From positions 1 through 13,074 of the forward strand of contig DATIWM010000069.1 of assembly GCA_035519355.1 (NCBI GenBank): a DNA stretch of 13,074 nt. The letters are read 5' to 3'. Made by a program: the position numbers and the translations under genes. Positions 1-6,646 of this stretch are shown here, piece by piece. A model generated the notes under the pieces. It saw only the letters and a list, made by a program, of their open reading frames with translations, ran no database searches and was not told the origin of the DNA. Positions within the stretch are counted from its first letter, which is position 1; the number at the start of each line of letters is the position of its first letter. Source of the DNA: DAOMFB01 sp035519355 (GTDB taxonomy: Bacteria; Acidobacteriota; Thermoanaerobaculia; UBA5066).

Positions 1-2
1 AG

Positions 3-221
3 GGGGCGCCCTTCGTCCGGGTGCGCCCCGCCGGAGAGCTTCCCGAGCTCGCGGACGTCGTCGGGACGCCGCGGTGCGAGATCGGGTTCGCGCTCCTACC
101 GGGCGCGCGACGCGCCGTGATCGTCTCGGTCATCGACAACCTGCTCAAAGGGGCCGCGTCGCAGGCGGTCCAGAACATGAACCGGGTCTTCGGGTTCGCC
201 GAGACGGACGGTCTCGCATGA
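3..221 (+). CDS. argC: N-acetyl-gamma-glutamyl-phosphate reductase, C-terminal end (partial)
   Basis: Only the last 72 codons are in the window; the gene starts upstream. The visible residues include PGARRAVIVSVIDNLLKGAA and then SQAVQNMNRVFGF, the conserved C-terminal block of ArgC (the family pattern is roughly DNLxKGAAGQAVQNMN), ending at TGA 219-221. ArgC makes N-acetylglutamate semialdehyde from N-acetylglutamyl phosphate with NADPH in the cytoplasm, the third step of arginine synthesis. The catalytic cysteine and the NADP fold lie outside the window and cannot be checked. The stop overlaps the argB start as ATGA (218-221), so the two are probably translationally coupled. Identity is near certain from the C-terminal block and the operon context. 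Confidence 0.95.
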   Translation, partial: GAPFVRVRPAGELPELADVVGTPRCEIGFALLPGARRAVIVSVIDNLLKGAASQAVQNMNRVFGFAETDGLA

Positions 222-1024
222 GCGCGCCGGGCGGCGGGCCGCTTCCGGGCCTCACGGTCGTCAAGCTGGGCGGAAGCCTGCTCGAGGAGAAGGCCCTGCG
301 CGAGAAGGCCCTCGGCGCCATCGCGGCGCGCTGGACGGCGGGGCAGAAGGTCGTCGTCGTCCACGGAGGCGGAAAGCGGATCGACGCGAGCCTCCAGGCC
401 CTCAAGATTCCGAAGAAGACCTACCGCGGCCTCCGGATCACCGACCCGGAGACCCTCGACGTCGTCGTGTCGGTCCTCTCGGGCGTCGTGAACAAGTCGC
501 TCATCGCCGAGTTCCGGTCGCTGGGGATCCTCGCGGCCGGTCTTTCCGGGGCCGACGGGGACACCCTCTGGGCCGAGTTCCACCCGCGGGTCGACGGGGT
601 CGACTTCGGCTTCGTCGGACGGGTGACCTACTCGAATCCGACGCTTCTCGCGGCCGTGCTCGGCGCCGGGCTCCTGCCCGTGGTGGCCTCGGTGGCGCTC
701 GGCCGCGAGGGGACGCTGCTGAACGTGAACGCCGACTCGGCCGCCGCGGCGCTCGCTTCGGCGCTCCGGGCCGAGACGCTCGTCTTCTTGACCGACGTCG
801 CCGGCCTTCTCGACGCCGAGGAGAAGCTCGTCCCCTGCCTCGATCCGGCCACCGCATGGGGCCTCATCCGCTCCGGCGCGGTCGGGGGCGGAATGCGTCC
901 GAAGCTCCTGGCCTGTCTCGACGCCGTCCATGCCGGCGTCAAGCGGATCGTCATCGCCGGTCCCGAGAGCCATTCTTCGGCCCTCGCGGACGGAACCGGA
1001 GGTACCTGCCTTGCCGCCGTCTGA
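218..1024 (+). CDS. argB: Acetylglutamate kinase
   Basis: The 268-residue product phosphorylates N-acetylglutamate with ATP, the second step of arginine synthesis, and belongs to the amino acid kinase family. Visible motifs: VVKLGGSLL at 14-22 (phosphate-binding Lys16 and Gly-rich loop), HGGGKRID at 49-56, GLRITD at 71-76 (the Arg expected to bind acetylglutamate), LLNVNADSAAAA at 167-178, LTDVAGLLD at 191-199 and GGGMRPKL at 223-230 with Lys229. Length matches non-hexameric-type enzymes; I see no long N-terminal helix of the kind found in arginine-inhibited NAGKs, so feedback control by arginine is uncertain. The start is ATG 218, overlapping the argC stop; a longer in-frame opening from 74 lies inside argC and is rejected. 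HGGGK departs slightly from the usual HGGGP, and LysZ was considered, but GLRITD favours ArgB. Confidence 0.96.
   Translation: MSAPGGGPLPGLTVVKLGGSLLEEKALREKALGAIAARWTAGQKVVVVHGGGKRIDASLQALKIPKKTYRGLRITDPETLDVVVSVLSGVVNKSLIAEFRSLGILAAGLSGADGDTLWAEFHPRVDGVDFGFVGRVTYSNPTLLAAVLGAGLLPVVASVALGREGTLLNVNADSAAAALASALRAETLVFLTDVAGLLDAEEKLVPCLDPATAWGLIRSGAVGGGMRPKLLACLDAVHAGVKRIVIAGPESHSSALADGTGGTCLAAV
998..1003 (+). promoter_or_regulatory. Shine-Dalgarno that fixes the argD TTG start
   Basis: GGAGGT lies 7 nt before TTG at 1011 and inside the last codons of argB. No ATG or GTG with comparable spacing is present in the argD frame here, and the conserved aminotransferase sequence begins soon after. This supports a TTG start overlapping argB by 14 nt. 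Confidence 0.7.
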
Positions 1025-2216
1025 ACTCCTCGCCGCCGCCCCCGCCGCCGTCGAGGCGCGGGACTCCTCCTACATCCTGCCGACGTACGCCCGCACGTCG
1101 TTCCATCCCCGGACGGGGAAAGGGGCAAAGCTCGTCGACGCCGAGGGGAAGGAGTACTGGGACCTCCTCGGCGGCATCGCGGTCAACGCCCTCGGCTACC
1201 GGCACCCCCGGCTCGTGAGGGCGCTGAAGGAGGAGGCCGCGGGCGTCTGGCACGTCTCGAACCTCTTCTACATCCCGGCGCAGGGCCTTCTGGCCGAGCG
1301 TCTCGTCCGGGCGTCCGGGATGTCGCGCGTCTTCTTCTGCAACACGGGGACCGAGGCGATCGAGGCGGCGCTGAAGTTCGCCCGGTTGAAGAACCCGGGC
1401 CGCTCGAAGGTCGTCGCGCTCGAGGAGGGTTTCCACGGTCGGACCTTCGGCGCCCTCTCGATCACCGGGCACGAGCCGTACCGGACCCCGTTCGAGCCGC
1501 TGGTCCCGTCGGCCGTCTTCGTCCCGCCGAACGACGCCGCCGCGCTCGAACGGAGCGTGACTCCCGACACGTCGGCCATCGTTCTCGAGCCGATCCTCGG
1601 TGAGGGCGGGATCATCCCGCTCGCCGCCGAGTACGTCGCCGCGGCGCGGCGGGCCGCCGACCGGACGGGGGCCCTCCTCGTCTTCGACGAGATCCAGAGC
1701 GGCCTCGGGCGGACCGGACACCTCTTCGTCTTCCGGGAGCTCGGCGTCGTCCCGGACCTCGTGACCCTGGCCAAGCCTCTCGGCGGCGGCCTTCCGCTCG
1801 GCGCCGTCCTCTCCGGGCCGGCGCTGGAAGGGCTCCTCAGGCCGGGACTGCACGGGACGACTTTCGGCGGAAATCCGGTGGCCTGCCGGCTCGCCCTCGA
1901 GGTGCTCGACGAGATCCAGAACGGCGGCCTCCTCGCCCGCGTCGCCCAGCTCGGCGCCTGGTTCGGCAAGGCCGCCCGGAAGCTCAAGAAGCGACAGACG
2001 GCCATCGTGGACGTCCGGGGCCGCGGTCTCATCTGGGGGATCGAGCTCGACCGCGAAGCCTTCCCGGTCCAGAAGAAGCTCCTCGCGAAGGGCTTCGTCG
2101 TCGGCACGGCGCGGACGAAGGTGCTCCGGCTCCTTCCGCCCTACGTCGTCCCGAAGGCGGCGCTCCGCACCTTCCTCGACGCCCTCGACGACACCCTCAA
2201 GGAGACGAACTCGTGA
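1011..2216 (+). CDS. argD: Acetylornithine aminotransferase (PLP, class III)
   Basis: The 401-residue product transfers an amino group from glutamate to N-acetylglutamate semialdehyde to give N-acetylornithine; many ArgD enzymes also act in lysine synthesis as DapC. Class III fold-type I landmarks are visible: YWDLLGGIAVNALGYRHP at 49-66, phosphate-cup CNTGTEAIEAALKFAR at 110-125, FHGRTFGALSITG at 141-153, LVFDEIQSGLGRTG at 223-236 with Asp226 for the PLP ring nitrogen, LAKPLGGGLPLGA at 253-265 with the Schiff-base Lys255, and HGTTFGGNPVACR at 281-293. The start is TTG 1011, set by the GGAGGT site before it; a start at 930 would run 95 nt into argB and add residues with no family match. The stop overlaps the argG GTG start by 4 nt (GTGA). 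Length is normal for ArgD. Confidence 0.94.
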   Translation: MPPSELLAAAPAAVEARDSSYILPTYARTSFHPRTGKGAKLVDAEGKEYWDLLGGIAVNALGYRHPRLVRALKEEAAGVWHVSNLFYIPAQGLLAERLVRASGMSRVFFCNTGTEAIEAALKFARLKNPGRSKVVALEEGFHGRTFGALSITGHEPYRTPFEPLVPSAVFVPPNDAAALERSVTPDTSAIVLEPILGEGGIIPLAAEYVAAARRAADRTGALLVFDEIQSGLGRTGHLFVFRELGVVPDLVTLAKPLGGGLPLGAVLSGPALEGLLRPGLHGTTFGGNPVACRLALEVLDEIQNGGLLARVAQLGAWFGKAARKLKKRQTAIVDVRGRGLIWGIELDREAFPVQKKLLAKGFVVGTARTKVLRLLPPYVVPKAALRTFLDALDDTLKETNS

Positions 2217-3460
2217 ACAGCGGGAAACCGAAGGTCCGGAAGGTCGCGCTGGCCTACTCGGGCGGGCTCGACACGTCCATCATCATCCCCTGGCTCAAGG
2301 AGAATTACGGCTGCGACGTCGTCGCCGTCGCGGTGGACGTCGGCCAGCGAGAAGAGACCGAAGGCCTCGCCGAAAAGGCGAAGCAGACCGGCGCCTGCGA
2401 CTTCCACCTGATCGACGCGCGCGCCGAGTTCGCGAAGGACTACCTCTTTCCCGTCCTGAAGGCGGGGGCCGTCTATGAGCACGAGTACCTGCTCGGCACG
2501 TCGACGGCGCGCCCTCTCATCGCGCGCAAGCAGGTGGAGGTCGCCCTCGCGACGGGGTGCGACGGCCTGTCGCACGGCTGCACGGGGAAGGGAAACGACC
2601 AGGTCCGCTTCGAGCTGACGTACCAGGCCCTGGCGCCCGAGCTCGCGATCATCGCGCCGTGGCGCGAGTGGGAGATCCGGTCGCGGGAGGACGCGATCGA
2701 CTACGCCGCCGCACGGGGGATCCCGGTGACGGCCACGAAGAAGGAACCCTACTCGCGCGACCGGAACCTCTGGCACATGTCGCACGAAGGCGGGCCCCTC
2801 GAGGAACCGGGCTTCGAGCCGGAGGCCTCGATGTTCAAGCTGACGGTGAACCCGGAGCAGGCGCCCGACCGCGCGGAGCGGGTGACGATCGGCTTCGAGC
2901 AGGGGTACCCCGTCTCCATCGGGGGGGAGAGGATGTCCCCGGTCGCGCTCATCGAGGCGCTGAACGAGATCGGCGGGCGGAACGGCGTCGGGCGGGTCGA
3001 CCTCGTCGAAAACCGGCTCATCGGGATCAAGTCGCGCGGCGTCTACGAGACGCCCGGCGGGACGATCCTCGTGTCGGCGCTCCGCGCCCTCGAGTCGCTG
3101 ACGCTCGACCGGGACTCGGCCCACGAGAAGGCGCGCCTCGGCTCGCGCTACGCCGAGCTCGTCTATTTCGGCCAGTGGTTCTCGCCGCTCCGCGAGGCGC
3201 TCGACGCGTTCATGACGGCGCTCATGAAGACGGTCACGGGGAGCGTGACGGTGAAGCTCTACAAGGGGAGCTGCATCGTCGTCGGGCGGACCTCGCCCTA
3301 CGCCCTCTACTCCACGTCGCTCGCCTCGTTCGACATGACGGGCTTCACGCCGAAGGACTCCGAAGGCTTCATCCGGCTCTTCGGCCTCCCGACGAAGGGG
3401 CGCGAGCGGCTCTCCAAGGAGGGCACGCCCTATCCGGCGCTCGTCGGGGGAGAGGGTTGA
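2213..3460 (+). CDS. argG: Argininosuccinate synthase
   Basis: The 415-residue product ligates citrulline and aspartate using ATP (releasing AMP and PPi) to form argininosuccinate. The N-type ATP pyrophosphatase P-loop AYSGGLDTS is at 14-22, followed by VAVDVGQ at 40-45, the citrulline/aspartate-binding stretch EYLLGTSTARPLIA at 91-104, HGCTGKGNDQVRFE at 121-134, RDRNLWHMSHEGGPLEEP at 182-199 and YETPGGT at 278-284. Length is typical of the roughly 400-residue type rather than the longer E. coli-like form. The start is GTG 2213 overlapping the argD stop, with AAGGAGA at 2199-2205 and a spacing of 7 nt. The stop overlaps the argH TTG start (TTGA, 3457-3460). No key residue appears missing. Confidence 0.97.
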   Translation: MNSGKPKVRKVALAYSGGLDTSIIIPWLKENYGCDVVAVAVDVGQREETEGLAEKAKQTGACDFHLIDARAEFAKDYLFPVLKAGAVYEHEYLLGTSTARPLIARKQVEVALATGCDGLSHGCTGKGNDQVRFELTYQALAPELAIIAPWREWEIRSREDAIDYAAARGIPVTATKKEPYSRDRNLWHMSHEGGPLEEPGFEPEASMFKLTVNPEQAPDRAERVTIGFEQGYPVSIGGERMSPVALIEALNEIGGRNGVGRVDLVENRLIGIKSRGVYETPGGTILVSALRALESLTLDRDSAHEKARLGSRYAELVYFGQWFSPLREALDAFMTALMKTVTGSVTVKLYKGSCIVVGRTSPYALYSTSLASFDMTGFTPKDSEGFIRLFGLPTKGRERLSKEGTPYPALVGGEG

Positions 3461-4842
3461 AGAAGACCGGAGTCGGGACGGCGCTCTGGGGCGGGCGGTT
3501 CGCCGAGCCGCCGGCCCGGACGCTGCGGCGCCTGAACGACTCGCTCTCCTTCGACCGCGCCCTCCTGGCCGAGGACGTGGCGGGCTCGATCGCCTGGGCC
3601 ACGGCGCTCGAAAAGGCGAAGGTCCTCTCGCGGCGCGAGGCGGCGCGGCTCGTGGCGGGGCTTCGTGCGATCGGCCTCGAGCCGGTCCCCCGGAACGCCC
3701 TCTTCGAGGACGTCCATTCCTACGTCGAGGGGACTCTTCGGAAGAGGCTCGGACCGCTCGCCGGAAAGCTCCACACGGGTCGGTCCCGGAACGACCAGGT
3801 TGCCACGGATTTCCGGCTCTGGCTCCGCGGGGCCTTCGACGAGGCGCGGGAGCTCGTCCTCGCCCTCGCTGCGGCCCTCGCGGAGCGGGCACGGGCCGAT
3901 GCCGGAACCCCGATGCCGGGCTACACGCACCTGAAGCGGGCCGAGCCGGTCACGTTCGGCCACTGGTGCCTCGCCTACGTGGAGATGCTCCTCCGCGACG
4001 CCGGGCGCCTCTCGGACGCGCGACGCCGGGCGAACGAGTGCCCGCTCGGCTCGGGGGCTCTCTCGGGAACGCCCCTGCCGGTCGACCGCGACGCGCTCGC
4101 GACGCGGCTCGGGTTCGACCGGCCGACGGCGAATTCGCTCGACGCCGTGTCGGACCGGGACGGGGCCCTGGAGTACCTCTTTTCGGCGAGCCTTCTCCTC
4201 GTCCACCTCTCGCGGATGGGGGAAGACCTCATCTTCCTCTCGTCCGACGAAGCGGGGTTCGTGACGCTCCCCGACGCTCTCGCGACGGGCTCGTCCCGGA
4301 TGCCGCAGAAGAAGAATCCGGACCTCCTCGAGCTGGCCCGCGGGCACGCGGGCCGCGCCGTCGGCGAGCTCGCGGGGCTCCTGGCCGTCGTGAAAGGGCT
4401 GCCGCTGGCCTACGACAAGGACCTTCAGCTCGACAAGGAGCCCGCGTTCCGCGTCCGGGCCGTTCTCGGCGCCCTCCTCCCTCCGCTGACGCAGCTCGCC
4501 GCCTCGCTCGGCCTCGAACGCGGGCGGATGGCGGCGGCCGCGGCAGACGACCGCCTTCTCGCGACAGAGCTCGCCGACGCCCTCGCCGCGCGGGGCGTCC
4601 CGTTCCGGGCGGCGCACGAGATCGTGGGCCGGCGGATCGCCGAGGCCGAGCGCCGCGGGACGACGCTCCGGGGGCTCGGCCCGTCCGCGGCCGTCACGCG
4701 GAAGGACCTCGCCGCCCTCGACGTCGGGCGCGCGCTCGCGAAGAGGTCCGCCGCCGGCGGGACCGCGCCCCGACGGGTCGCGGCCGCGGCACGCGTCGCC
4801 GCGAGACGGATCCGGGCCGCGCGGAAAGCAGGGGACCGGTGA
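3457..4842 (+). CDS. argH: Argininosuccinate lyase
   Basis: The 461-residue product cleaves argininosuccinate to arginine and fumarate (aspartase/fumarase superfamily, homotetramer). It opens LWGGRFAEPPA (10-20), typical of ArgH. Other landmarks: EDVHSYVEGTL at 84-94, HTGRSRNDQVATD at 106-118, PGYTHLKRAEPVTFGHW at 154-170 with the catalytic-loop His158, and the fumarate-lyase signature GSSRMPQKKNPD at 278-289 carrying the catalytic Ser and substrate Lys. YDKDLQLDKE at 319-328 and the C-terminal GGTAPRRV at 434-441 also fit. The TTG start at 3457 overlaps the argG stop, preceded by a G/A-rich site at 3446-3456; an ATG start is not available nearby in frame, and the long upstream in-frame opening is argG shadow. 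THLKRAEP replaces the common THLQxAQP. The stop overlaps the argJ GTG. Confidence 0.95.
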   Translation: MKKTGVGTALWGGRFAEPPARTLRRLNDSLSFDRALLAEDVAGSIAWATALEKAKVLSRREAARLVAGLRAIGLEPVPRNALFEDVHSYVEGTLRKRLGPLAGKLHTGRSRNDQVATDFRLWLRGAFDEARELVLALAAALAERARADAGTPMPGYTHLKRAEPVTFGHWCLAYVEMLLRDAGRLSDARRRANECPLGSGALSGTPLPVDRDALATRLGFDRPTANSLDAVSDRDGALEYLFSASLLLVHLSRMGEDLIFLSSDEAGFVTLPDALATGSSRMPQKKNPDLLELARGHAGRAVGELAGLLAVVKGLPLAYDKDLQLDKEPAFRVRAVLGALLPPLTQLAASLGLERGRMAAAAADDRLLATELADALAARGVPFRAAHEIVGRRIAEAERRGTTLRGLGPSAAVTRKDLAALDVGRALAKRSAAGGTAPRRVAAAARVAARRIRAARKAGDR

Positions 4843-6026
4843 AGCTGCCGAGAGGGTTTCTGGCCTCGGGCGTGCGGGCCGGCATCCGGAAGAAGCGGCC
4901 CGACGTGGCGCTGCTCCTCGCCGAGAAGGGGGCGGACGCCGCGGCGGTCTTCACGAAGAACCGCTTTCAGGCGGCCCCCGTCGTCCTCGCGCGCCGCGGC
5001 CTGAAGAAGAGCGGCGGCCGCGTAAGGGCGGTCGTCGTGAACTCCGGATGCGCGAACGCCGCGACGGGAGCCGTCGGCCTCGCCGCGGCCCGACGTGTCC
5101 GGAGCCGGGCGGCCGAACTGATCGGGTGCCTGCCGGAGGAGGTCTTCGTCGCCTCGACCGGGGTCATCGGGGTCGTCCTGCCGGACGCGAAGATCCGCGC
5201 GGCCCTCCCGGACGCCGTCCGGCGCGTGTCGAAGTCCGGCCTCTCGGCTGCCTCGCACGCGATCCTGACGACGGACGTCGGGCCGAAGGTGGCGCAGGCC
5301 TCCTTCCGGATCGGCGTCCGGCGGGGGCGGGTCGTCGGCGTCGCCAAGGGAGCCGGGATGATCCATCCCGACATGGCGACGATGCTCGGGTTCGTCATGA
5401 CGGACGCGGCCGCGACGCCGTCGTTCCTCCGCCGGGCGCTCCGGGAGGCGGTCGACGCGAGCTTCAACGTGATCAGCGTGGACGGCGACACCTCCACGAA
5501 CGACACGGTTCTCCTGATGGCCTCCGGTGCGCTCCGGAACGCCCCGCTCGACGGCGACGGCGACGGCGACGGCGACGACTTCATGCGGGCCCTGACGGAG
5601 GTCTGCCGCGACCTCGCCTGGATGATCGTCCGCGACGGCGAGGGGGCGACGCGCGTCATGGAGATCAGGATCACCGGCGCCCGCAGCGCACGGGAAGCGG
5701 AGCTGGCGGCGCACGCCGTGGCGACGTCGCCGCTCGTGAAGACCGCGCTCCACGGCGGCGACCCCAACTGGGGCCGGATCCTGGCCGCCGTCGGGCGGAG
5801 CGGAGCTCAGTTCTCGGAACGGAAGGTGACACTCGCCGTCGGGTCCCTCACCCTCGTCTCGAATGGGACGATCTCGGCGTACCGGGAGAAGGACGCGGCA
5901 CGCCTGTTCGGGAAGGAACGCGTTCCGGTGACGGTGGACCTCGGCTCGGGGCACGCCGAGGCGACCCGGCTGTCGTGCGACCTCGGGCCCGACTACGTCT
6001 CCCTGAACGCGGACTACCGGAGCTGA
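4839..6026 (+). CDS. argJ: Glutamate N-acetyltransferase (ornithine acetyltransferase)
   Basis: The 395-residue product moves the acetyl group from N-acetylornithine to glutamate, giving ornithine and renewing N-acetylglutamate; some members also use acetyl-CoA, which would replace ArgA. It is an Ntn-type self-cleaving enzyme: KGAGMIHPDMATMLGF at 170-185 contains the Ala180-Thr181 cleavage site, so Thr181 becomes the N-terminal nucleophile of the beta chain. The oxyanion region STGVIG is at 106-111, VNSGCANAATG at 67-77, FNVISVDGDTSTNDT at 209-223 and HGGDPNWGRILAA at 305-317. A run of Asp-Gly pairs (238-247) from a hexanucleotide repeat sits in a variable loop. The GTG start at 4839 overlaps the argH stop (GTGA); the longer in-frame opening upstream is a shadow of argH. 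It is the last gene of the operon. Whether it is mono- or bifunctional cannot be told from sequence. Confidence 0.96.
   Translation: MKLPRGFLASGVRAGIRKKRPDVALLLAEKGADAAAVFTKNRFQAAPVVLARRGLKKSGGRVRAVVVNSGCANAATGAVGLAAARRVRSRAAELIGCLPEEVFVASTGVIGVVLPDAKIRAALPDAVRRVSKSGLSAASHAILTTDVGPKVAQASFRIGVRRGRVVGVAKGAGMIHPDMATMLGFVMTDAAATPSFLRRALREAVDASFNVISVDGDTSTNDTVLLMASGALRNAPLDGDGDGDGDDFMRALTEVCRDLAWMIVRDGEGATRVMEIRITGARSAREAELAAHAVATSPLVKTALHGGDPNWGRILAAVGRSGAQFSERKVTLAVGSLTLVSNGTISAYREKDAARLFGKERVPVTVDLGSGHAEATRLSCDLGPDYVSLNADYRS
5550..5579 (+). repeat. (GACGGC)4 hexanucleotide repeat inside argJ
   Basis: GACGGC occurs four times in tandem (5550-5573) and is followed by GACGAC. It encodes Asp-Gly repeats ending in Asp-Asp in the ArgJ beta chain, between ALRNAPL and FMRALTE. 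The unit is a multiple of 3, so changes in copy number would keep the reading frame. Confidence 0.85.
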
Positions 6027-6032
6027 CGGAGG

Positions 6033-6050
6033 GGGCGCGTCGGGGCGCCC
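6033..6050. terminator. GC hairpin between convergent argJ and the PH-like gene
   Basis: GGGCGC (6033-6038) and GCGCCC (6045-6050) can form a 6-bp stem with a 6-nt loop, in the 28-bp gap between the argJ stop and the stop of the opposing minus-strand gene. It is symmetric and could serve both directions, but there is no T tract on either side, so intrinsic termination is uncertain. In DNA of this GC content such stems also arise by chance. Confidence 0.35.
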
Positions 6051-6054
6051 GCCG

Positions 6055-6483
6055 TCACCGCGGGGCGCCGAACGGCCGCGCGGCCTGGGCCTCGCTGATC
6101 TTCTCCCGGATCCCCTCCGCGTCGCTTTTCCAGTGGCCGTGGCAGACGATCGGCTGCGAGCCGCCGGTCGTCTCGATGATGACGTCGGCGAAGAGGAGCC
6201 CGGCGCTGACCCGCACCGAGGCGATCTGGTCGACGGAGATCGTCTGTTCTTCGTGACCGATCCACTTCGGCGTGTACCGGACGACCTTCGTCGGATAGAC
6301 CGCGATCTGCGTGGGGAAGAGGCGGTTTCCCGAGGTCCATCGCGAGGCGGCGAAGACGGCGGCGTCCCGGGTGAAGGGGCGGCTGATCATGAAGACGAAT
6401 CCTCCCCAGAGCAGAAGGAGCACGGCCAGGACGAGGCCGGCGTAGGTGAGCGCTCTCTTCATCGGGCGGCGAGGATAACTCAC
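6055..6483 (-). CDS. Small membrane-anchored protein with bacterial PH-like domain
   Basis: The product has 142 residues from a GTG start at 6483; an ATG at 6462 (residue 8, MKRALTY) is an equally good start, and neither has a clear Shine-Dalgarno. A single hydrophobic segment at about 11-33 (ALTYAGLVLAVLLLLWGGF) with Arg/Lys before it suggests an N-in membrane anchor. The rest is beta-rich and reads like a bacterial PH (bPH, DUF304-type) domain: LFPTQIAVYPTKVVRYTP at 55-72, QTISVDQIASVRVSAGLLF at 80-98, VIIETTGGSQPIVCHGHW at 101-118 and a final helix DAEGIREKISEAQ. This order (strand with YPTKVV, I-S-V-D-Q-I-A-S-V, LLFADVIIETTGG, terminal helix) is what I recognise; function is unknown. It converges with argJ (28 bp) and diverges from lexA. 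The orientation is supported by the hydrophobic segment plus a coherent domain. Confidence 0.72.
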   Translation of the reverse strand: MSYPRRPMKRALTYAGLVLAVLLLLWGGFVFMISRPFTRDAAVFAASRWTSGNRLFPTQIAVYPTKVVRYTPKWIGHEEQTISVDQIASVRVSAGLLFADVIIETTGGSQPIVCHGHWKSDAEGIREKISEAQAARPFGAPR

Positions 6484-6501
6484 CGGGAGAAGGGTCAGCC
6501 C

Positions 6502-6530
6502 TTGACTTGCGGTGAAGTTACGCCTAGATT
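6502..6530 (+). promoter_or_regulatory. Sigma70-type promoter for lexA
   Basis: TTGACT (6502-6507) and TAGATT (6525-6530) are separated by exactly 17 bp; they match the -35 and -10 consensus at 5 of 6 and 4 of 6 positions. Transcription would begin near 6537, leaving a leader of about 110 nt before the lexA ATG. The site lies in the divergent gap between lexA and the PH-like gene. Confidence 0.6.
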
Positions 6531-6539
6531 GGCTGATAC

Positions 6540-6563
6540 GTGGTCCGCCACCTGGCGGACCAC
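6540..6563. promoter_or_regulatory. Perfect palindrome, candidate LexA operator
   Basis: Arms GTGGTCCGCCA (6540-6550) and TGGCGGACCAC (6553-6563) are exact reverse complements separated by CC. The palindrome begins about 10 bp after the -10 box, across or just after the predicted start of lexA transcription, where an autoregulatory operator would block RNA polymerase. LexA usually represses its own gene. The sequence is not the Gram-positive (CGAAC-N4-GTTCG-like) or E. coli (CTGT-N8-ACAG) SOS box; LexA boxes differ strongly between phyla. It could instead be an operator for another regulator or an RNA stem in the leader. Confidence 0.5.
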
Positions 6564-6571
6564 CCTATAAG

Positions 6572-6610
6572 AAAATATTAGGAGTTTTTCCTTGTCTTCC
6601 TAATTTTTTT
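6572..6610 (+). other. AT-rich island with terminator-like hairpin in the lexA leader
   Basis: Within a roughly 70% GC region this stretch is mostly A and T. ATTAGGA (6577-6583) pairs with TCCTAAT (6598-6604), and the flanking AAAA (6572-6575) can pair with the following T run after one mismatch. Seven Ts occupy 6604-6610. In RNA this gives a weak stem followed by a U tract, resembling an intrinsic terminator or attenuator about 70 nt into the leader. It could equally be a flexible or curved DNA segment or part of a second promoter (TATAAG at 6566-6571). Confidence 0.35.
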
Positions 6611-6646
6611 AGGCGCGCTTAGAACAAAGGTGGAGGCGATTCGGAG

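Noticed and set aside
218..1024. ArgB as LysZ ([LysW]-aminoadipate kinase) because of HGGGK
   Set aside because: GLRITD and NVNADSAAAA fit acetylglutamate kinase, and no lysW, lysX or other AAA-pathway lysine gene is nearby.
2141..3892. A 583-codon minus-strand open frame opposite argG and argH (and similar long antisense frames at 951-1853, 3430-4617 and 4425-5954)
   Set aside because: It is Arg/Pro/Gly-rich low-complexity translation with no family motif, opposite well-supported genes; long antisense frames are expected at this GC content.
6619..6628. TTAGAACAAA in the lexA leader as half of a GAAC-type SOS box
   Set aside because: There is no matching GTTC or second GAAC at a suitable distance, whereas the perfect palindrome at 6540-6563 is better placed.
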